This document shows, piece after piece, positions 59,301-64,000 of a DNA stretch of 64,000 bases. This stretch comes from Triticum aestivum (lineage: Eukaryota > Streptophyta > Magnoliopsida > Poales > Poaceae): NCBI RefSeq assembly GCF_018294505.1, contig NC_057794.1:191751201-191815200 (forward strand). The letters run 5' to 3'. How positions within the stretch are numbered: the stretch's first letter is position 1; each line of letters begins with the position of its first letter. A program made the position numbers and the translations under genes. The notes beneath the pieces are model-generated. The model was not told where the DNA came from. It saw only the letters and a list, made by a program, of their open reading frames with translations, and did no database searches.

Positions 59301-60092
59301 GAGTTGTACATTGACCTTATGACAACTAGAACCGGATACTTAATAAAACACACCCTTCCAAGTGCCAGATACAACCGGTGATCGCTCTCTCACAGGGCGA
59401 CGAGGGGAGGATCATCGGTTAGGATTATGCTATGCGATGATACTTGGAGGACTTCAGTCTACTCTCTTCTACATGCTGCAAGACGGAGGCTGCCAGAAGC
59501 GTAGTCTTCGATAGGACTAGCTTTCCCCCTCTTATTCTGGCATTCTGCAGTTCACTCCATCAATATGGCCCTTTACACATATACCCATGCATACATAGTG
59601 TAGCTCCTTGCTTGCGAGTACTTTGGATGAGTACTCACGGTTGCTTTCTCCCCCTTTCCCCCCTTTCTTTTTTTCTGGTTGTCTCAACCAGATGCTGGAG
59701 TCCAGGATCCAGACGCCACCGTTGACGACGACTCCTACTACACCGGAGGTGCCTACTACTACGTGCAGCCCGCTGCCAACGACCAGGAGTAGTTTAGGAG
59801 GATCCCAGGCAGGAGGCCTACGCCTCTTTTGATCTGTACCCCAGTTTGTGCTAGCCTTCTTAAGGCAAACTTGTTTAACTTATGTCTGTACTCAGATATT
59901 GTTGCTTCCGCTGACTCGTCTATGATCGAGCTCTTGTATTCGAGCCCTCGAGGCCCCTGGCTTGTAATATGATGCTTGTATGGCTTATTTTTATTTGTAG
60001 AGTTGTGTTGTGATATCTTCCCGTGAGTCCTTGATCTTGATCGTACACATTTGCGTGTATGATTAGTGTACGGTCAAATCGGGGGCGTCACA
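56315..60092 (+). repeat. LARD 2 right (3') LTR
   Basis: Second LTR copy, 32 bp longer than the left one because of small indels, mainly around 57840-57960. The GC-rich block has an open frame 56733-57686 of 317 codons. The left LTR does not keep it because of a changed C run. Confidence 0.92.
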
Positions 60093-61560
60093 GTGTTATC
60101 TATCCCCGTCTCAGTTATATGTTGTACCGATGAGAAAATTGGAGAAATTGTAATAACTGATTTGCTGCTCTACTTGTCCCGTCTGTATAGTTGAGTTAAA
60201 TCTGACCCTTTTCTTTTTTCACCGTTTAGTGTTGTTCTATACGTGGCCTATTATAATCATCGTTCATTCCCTGTTTCCATTCCTTATCCTCATTGACGTA
60301 GTCTAGTCCCTTCCTCCCGCCGGCCTCCCTATTGCCCCCCTATGACCGCTGATTTGTGGCGGCCTCTCCAACGGCCCCACTGCCTTCCTTCGTGAATGCA
60401 CCATCCCAACTTTGCCGCTCGCAAGCCGTCCGGATGCCGCTCTCTTGTTGGGACATTGCTGCATCCCCGTACATCCGCTGCTCTGCCCCGGGGATCTGCC
60501 CTACCACTGACTGTCTCTCCCGCGCCTCAGTGCATGGTGGTAGACCTGACATGTACTGCACTGTTCTCGTGCCAACCACGACAATGAGATGCATTCTATC
60601 TTAACTATGTTGCAATTCCAATTATACTATGCATGTCATGTATGTGTTACAATTTTGGGATGCATGTAATTGTCTTGCTATTAACCTCACATTTGCTACG
60701 TGTTTCATGTACCTACTAGATCATTGATGGCGCACATTGCTATGCCCCTCAATTTATAAATGAAATGATAGAAATATTCTTAAATATATTATGACATAAA
60801 ACATATTGATTTTGCATAAATATAATCATACATTAGTTAGTAATCAAGACAAATCATGTACACACTTGGTAAAAGCAAGGCTCATGGATATAAATTGGCT
60901 TGGTTTAACATACACAACAATGTACACGTGGAAAAATGTTGCATACTTTTACTGTGGCACAATTTAAGAACAAGAAACCAAACTTGTCGGAGCTACTTCT
61001 CTAGGCATTTGAAACTTGAAACAAGGAAAAATGATGTAGCAGTGGTGCTCAAGCAATTGGCCACTTGCAACTAGATTATTTATGCTAAAGTTGAACTCAA
61101 ACTGGAGAGGAAGGATGAGAGGTGAGATGTACCTGATCGGATGTAGGGACAACACTGAAATCTTTGTCATTGTTGCCTCACACGGATAGGAATTGAACCC
61201 CCAGCATTATCACCACCAGAATAGAATTGCAATTTGGGGTTTGTGAAGTCTTTGTTGTCACCCCCCTTTCCGTGAAAAGAGGATGATAACGATGACAATG
61301 CTCTCAACGACGGGGAGGGCTTCTGTAGGGTTATCCCCAGAAGCAAAAAAGTAATAACCAAGCGGCCTTGTACGAGAGTAAATTTGAGATAGGGTATATC
61401 TACCAACTTTGCATCAAACTTTGCTGAGCGGGCACTATCAATTTTTATTCCCCATGGCAATACGAAACCTCTCTCCAAAACTTGGTATAACAACACACTG
61501 CATGTCACATAAAATGATTAGTTAAATATATGACTAATTGTAGAAGATAAGGATAGCATC
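60093..61560. other. Unassigned sequence right of LARD 2
   Basis: Mixed composition. There is a GC-rich part at 60300-60560 and an AT-rich part at 60720-60880. A 113-codon frame on the - strand (61508-61167) shows no domain I know. No repeat family or gene is assigned. Confidence 0.4.
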
Positions 61561-64000
61561 AACTCCATCTTAACACATTCTAGTATCTAAAGTATGTCTA
61601 GAGGGGGGTGATTAGACAACTGGAACAAATAAAATCTATCCTTTTCCCAATTTTAGTTGTGGGCAGATTTTAGTAATTTTTGCGAGTATAGTACCACCCT
61701 ACACATCCAATTCTAAGAGTATAGCAGCAAAAAGGAAAATATTGCACATGTAAGTAAAGGAGGGGTTTGTAGATTTGATGTGGTTTCGATAGGTGGTGCT
61801 ATCGTACGTCCACATTGATGGAGACTTCAACCCATGGAGGGTAACGGTTACGTGAGTCCACGGAGGGCTCTCCACCCACGAAGGGTCCACGAAGAAGTAA
61901 CCTTGTCTATTCCACCATGGCTTACTGATGACCCACAAGTATTGGGGATCTATCATAGTCCTTTTGATATGTAAGAGTGTCGAACCCAACGAGGAGTAGA
62001 AGGAAATGACAAGCGGTTTTCAACAAGGTATTCTCTGCAAGCACTGAAATTATCAGTAATAGATAGTTTTGTGATAAGATAATTCATAATGGGTAACAAG
62101 TAACAAGTGTAACAAAGGTGCAGTAAGGTGGCCCAATCCTTTTTGTAGCAAAGGATAAGCCCGGAAGAACTCTTATATAAAGCAAAGCGCTCCTGAGGAC
62201 ACATGGGAATTATTGTCAAGTTAGTTTTCATCATGCTCATATGATTCACATTCGTTACTTTGATAATTTGATATGTGGGTGGACCAGTGCTTGGGTGCTG
62301 CCCTTACTTGGACAAGCCTCCCACTTATGATTAACCCCTCTTGCAAGCATCCGCAACTACGAAATAAGAATTAAGATAAATCTAACCATAGCATGAAACA
62401 TGTGGATCCAAATCAGCCCCTTACGAAGCAACGCATAAACTAGGGTTTCAGCTTCTGTCACTCTAGCAACCCATCATCTACTTATTACTTCCCAATGCCT
62501 TCCCCTAGGCCCAAATCATGGTGAAGTGTCATGTAGTCGATGTTCACATAACACCACTAGAGGAAAGACAACATACATCTCATCAAAATATCCAATGAAT
62601 ACCAAATTCACATGATTACTTATAACGAGAATTCTCCCATGTCCTCGGGAACAAACGTAACTACTCACAAAGCATATCAACATTCGTAATCAGAGGGGTA
62701 TTGAATATCATTAAGGATCTGAACATATGATCTTCCACCAAATAAACCAACTAGCATCAACTACAAGGAGTAATCAACACTACTAGCAACCCACACGTAC
62801 CAATCAGAGGTTTTTAGACAAAGATCGGATACAAGAGATGAACTAGGGTTTGAGAGGAGATGGTGTTGGTGAAGATGTTGATGGAGATTGACCCCCTCTC
62901 GATGAGAGGATAGTTGGTGATGACGATGGCTTCGATTTCCCCCTCCGGGAGGGAAGTTTCCCCAGCAGAACAGCTTCGCCGGAGCCCTAGATTGCTTCTG
63001 TCCAGGTTCCGCCTCGACGCTTCATCCCGAAAGCTTCCTTATGATTTTTCCAGGTAAAAACCCTTCATATAGCAGAACATGGGCACCGGAGACCTGCCAG
63101 GGGGCCCACAAGCCCTAGGGGCGCGCCCTACCCCCTGGGCGCGCCCCTAGGCTTGTGGCCACCTAGTGGGTCCCCTCTGGTATTTTCTTCGCCCAATAAT
63201 TTTTTATATATTCCAAAATAATTCTCCGTAAATTTTTAGGACTTTTGGAGTTGTGCAGAATAGGTCTCTCAGATTTTCTCCTTTCCGGTCCAGAATTCCA
63301 GCTGCCGACATTCTCGCTCTTCATGTAAATCTTGTAAAATAAGAGAGAAAAGGCATAAGTATTGTACCATAATGTGTAATAACATCCCATAATGCAATAA
63401 ATATGAATATAAAAGCATGACACAAAATGGACATATCACTTATGTCCATGAAGGACTAGCCTCCCTCGGGTAGATCTTCATGAAGTAGGCGATCTCCTTG
63501 CCCTTACAACTCCTTGGTTCAACTCCACATGATCTTGGAGGCTCCCAAGTGACACCTAACCAATCTAGGAGACACCACTCTCCAAAAGGTAATAGATGTT
63601 GTGTTGGCGATGAACTCCTTGCTCTTGCGGTTCAAATGATAGTCTCCTCAACACCCAATCTCTCTCTCGCGGATTTGGCTTGGGTAGGAGAAGGATTGGA
63701 GTGGCAAGCAACTTGAAGAGGCTAGAAATCAAGGTTCAAATGGTAGGAATGGAATCTGTTGATCTCAACACATGAGTAGGTGGTTCTCTCTCTCTCAGAA
63801 AATGAATGGTGGAAGTTGTGTTTCGTTCTGATGGCTCTCTTAGAGAGTAAGTGGCGGTGGAGGGGTATAAATAGGCAGCACCAAAAATCCAACCGTTACA
63901 AGTCTTTGACCCAACTCGGTGGCGCCGATATGATAATCTCGGTGAGACCGACTAGTGCAAAAGACTTGACCATTAGGCTTTCAGTGAGACTGGTTATACC
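61561..64000. mobile_element. Unclassified Triticeae repeat, interrupted by a solo LTR and cut by the window end
   Basis: Left of the solo LTR (GAGGGGGGTGATTAGAC at about 61602, then CTCCACCCACGAAGGGTCC) and right of it (CATGAAGGACTAGCCTCC, then GAAGTAGGCGATCTCC and a TATA-like GGGGTATAAATAGGC at about 63866) the sequence has the look of one common Triticeae repeat. It becomes continuous when the solo LTR is removed. It has no coding frame of note. I cannot say whether it is a CACTA element or an LTR. Confidence 0.45.
61926..63438 (-). repeat. Solo LTR of the Athila (Sabrina/WHAM-like) family
   Basis: It matches the LTR at 18017-19507 along its length. It begins TGATGACCCACAAGT on the + strand and ends GGACATATCA, 1513 bp. 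The flanking 5 bp are CTTAC (61921-61925) and CTTAT (63439-63443), four of five identical. No primer site or internal sequence adjoins it. A GC-rich palindrome (GGGGCGCGCCC...GGGCGCGCCCC) lies near 63118-63150. It was left by recombination between the two LTRs of a complete element. Confidence 0.85.

Larger units (their letters stand above)
48383..60092 (+). mobile_element. LARD-like non-autonomous LTR retrotransposon (LARD 2)
   Basis: The element is 11,710 bp: LTRs 48383-52128 (3746 bp) and 56315-60092 (3778 bp) around 4186 bp. It starts TGTGACGCTCGG (TGTGATGC in the right LTR) and ends GGCGTCACA. A perfect tRNA-Met-type primer site follows the left LTR and a purine tract precedes the right one. 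No gag or pol homology is seen. LTR sequence is unlike that of LARD 1, so it is a separate family with the same build. Differences between its LTRs include several indels near 57840-57960. That, with the imperfect duplication, suggests it is at least as old as LARD 1. Confidence 0.87.

Noticed and set aside
61167..61508. 113-codon frame on the - strand
   Set aside because: Looks somewhat protein-like but has no domain I know and no supporting exon context.

Overview
This is a plant nuclear window from a large, repeat-rich grass genome, almost certainly Triticeae (wheat, Aegilops, barley or a relative). The basis is nested LTR retrotransposons of recognisable Triticeae type: Angela/BARE-like Copia, Athila-clade Gypsy of Sabrina/WHAM type, and two large non-autonomous LARD-like elements. 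Stowaway, hAT, Mutator-like, Helitron and LINE sequences are also present. One intact host gene is supported: EMC1 (ER membrane protein complex subunit 1), + strand, 33454-45017, 12 exons, 989 codons.

Layout. 1-815: end of an Angela-type LTR. 816-19507: a decayed Athila-type Gypsy element on the - strand. Its protease coding region is split by a complete LARD (4629-16586, TSD TATCT, LTRs of about 4.2 kb, 3.57 kb non-coding interior). 19709-20345: remnant exons of a SUVH4/KRYPTONITE-like H3K9 methyltransferase gene, - strand. 21447-30187: a complete, uninterrupted Angela-like Copia element on the - strand with TSD CTTGT. 30233-33172: a probable Helitron ending about 280 bp before the EMC1 start codon and carrying a 10-unit minisatellite. 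33454-45017: EMC1. Its introns hold three Stowaway-type MITEs, a decayed LINE and an internally deleted hAT element whose transposase remnant runs antisense to EMC1. 45957-47243: a long-TIR Mutator-like element with a 9-bp TSD. 48383-60092: a second LARD with LTRs of about 3.75 kb. 61926-63438: a solo LTR of the Athila type inside an unclassified Triticeae repeat that runs to the window end.

Functionally, EMC1 is the only gene I expect to make a host protein. The Angela polyprotein is the only retroelement ORF that still looks complete. The two LARDs have no usable coding capacity and would need proteins supplied in trans. Unrelated LTRs with a shared primer-site and polypurine-tract style suggest they use the same kind of Gypsy partner. 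I found no RNA genes and no CRISPR array. I see no convincing new multi-gene system. The most unusual items are the LARD architecture with its recurring motif, the rearranged hAT in EMC1 intron 10, and small duplication-with-filler scars near the 3' half of EMC1.
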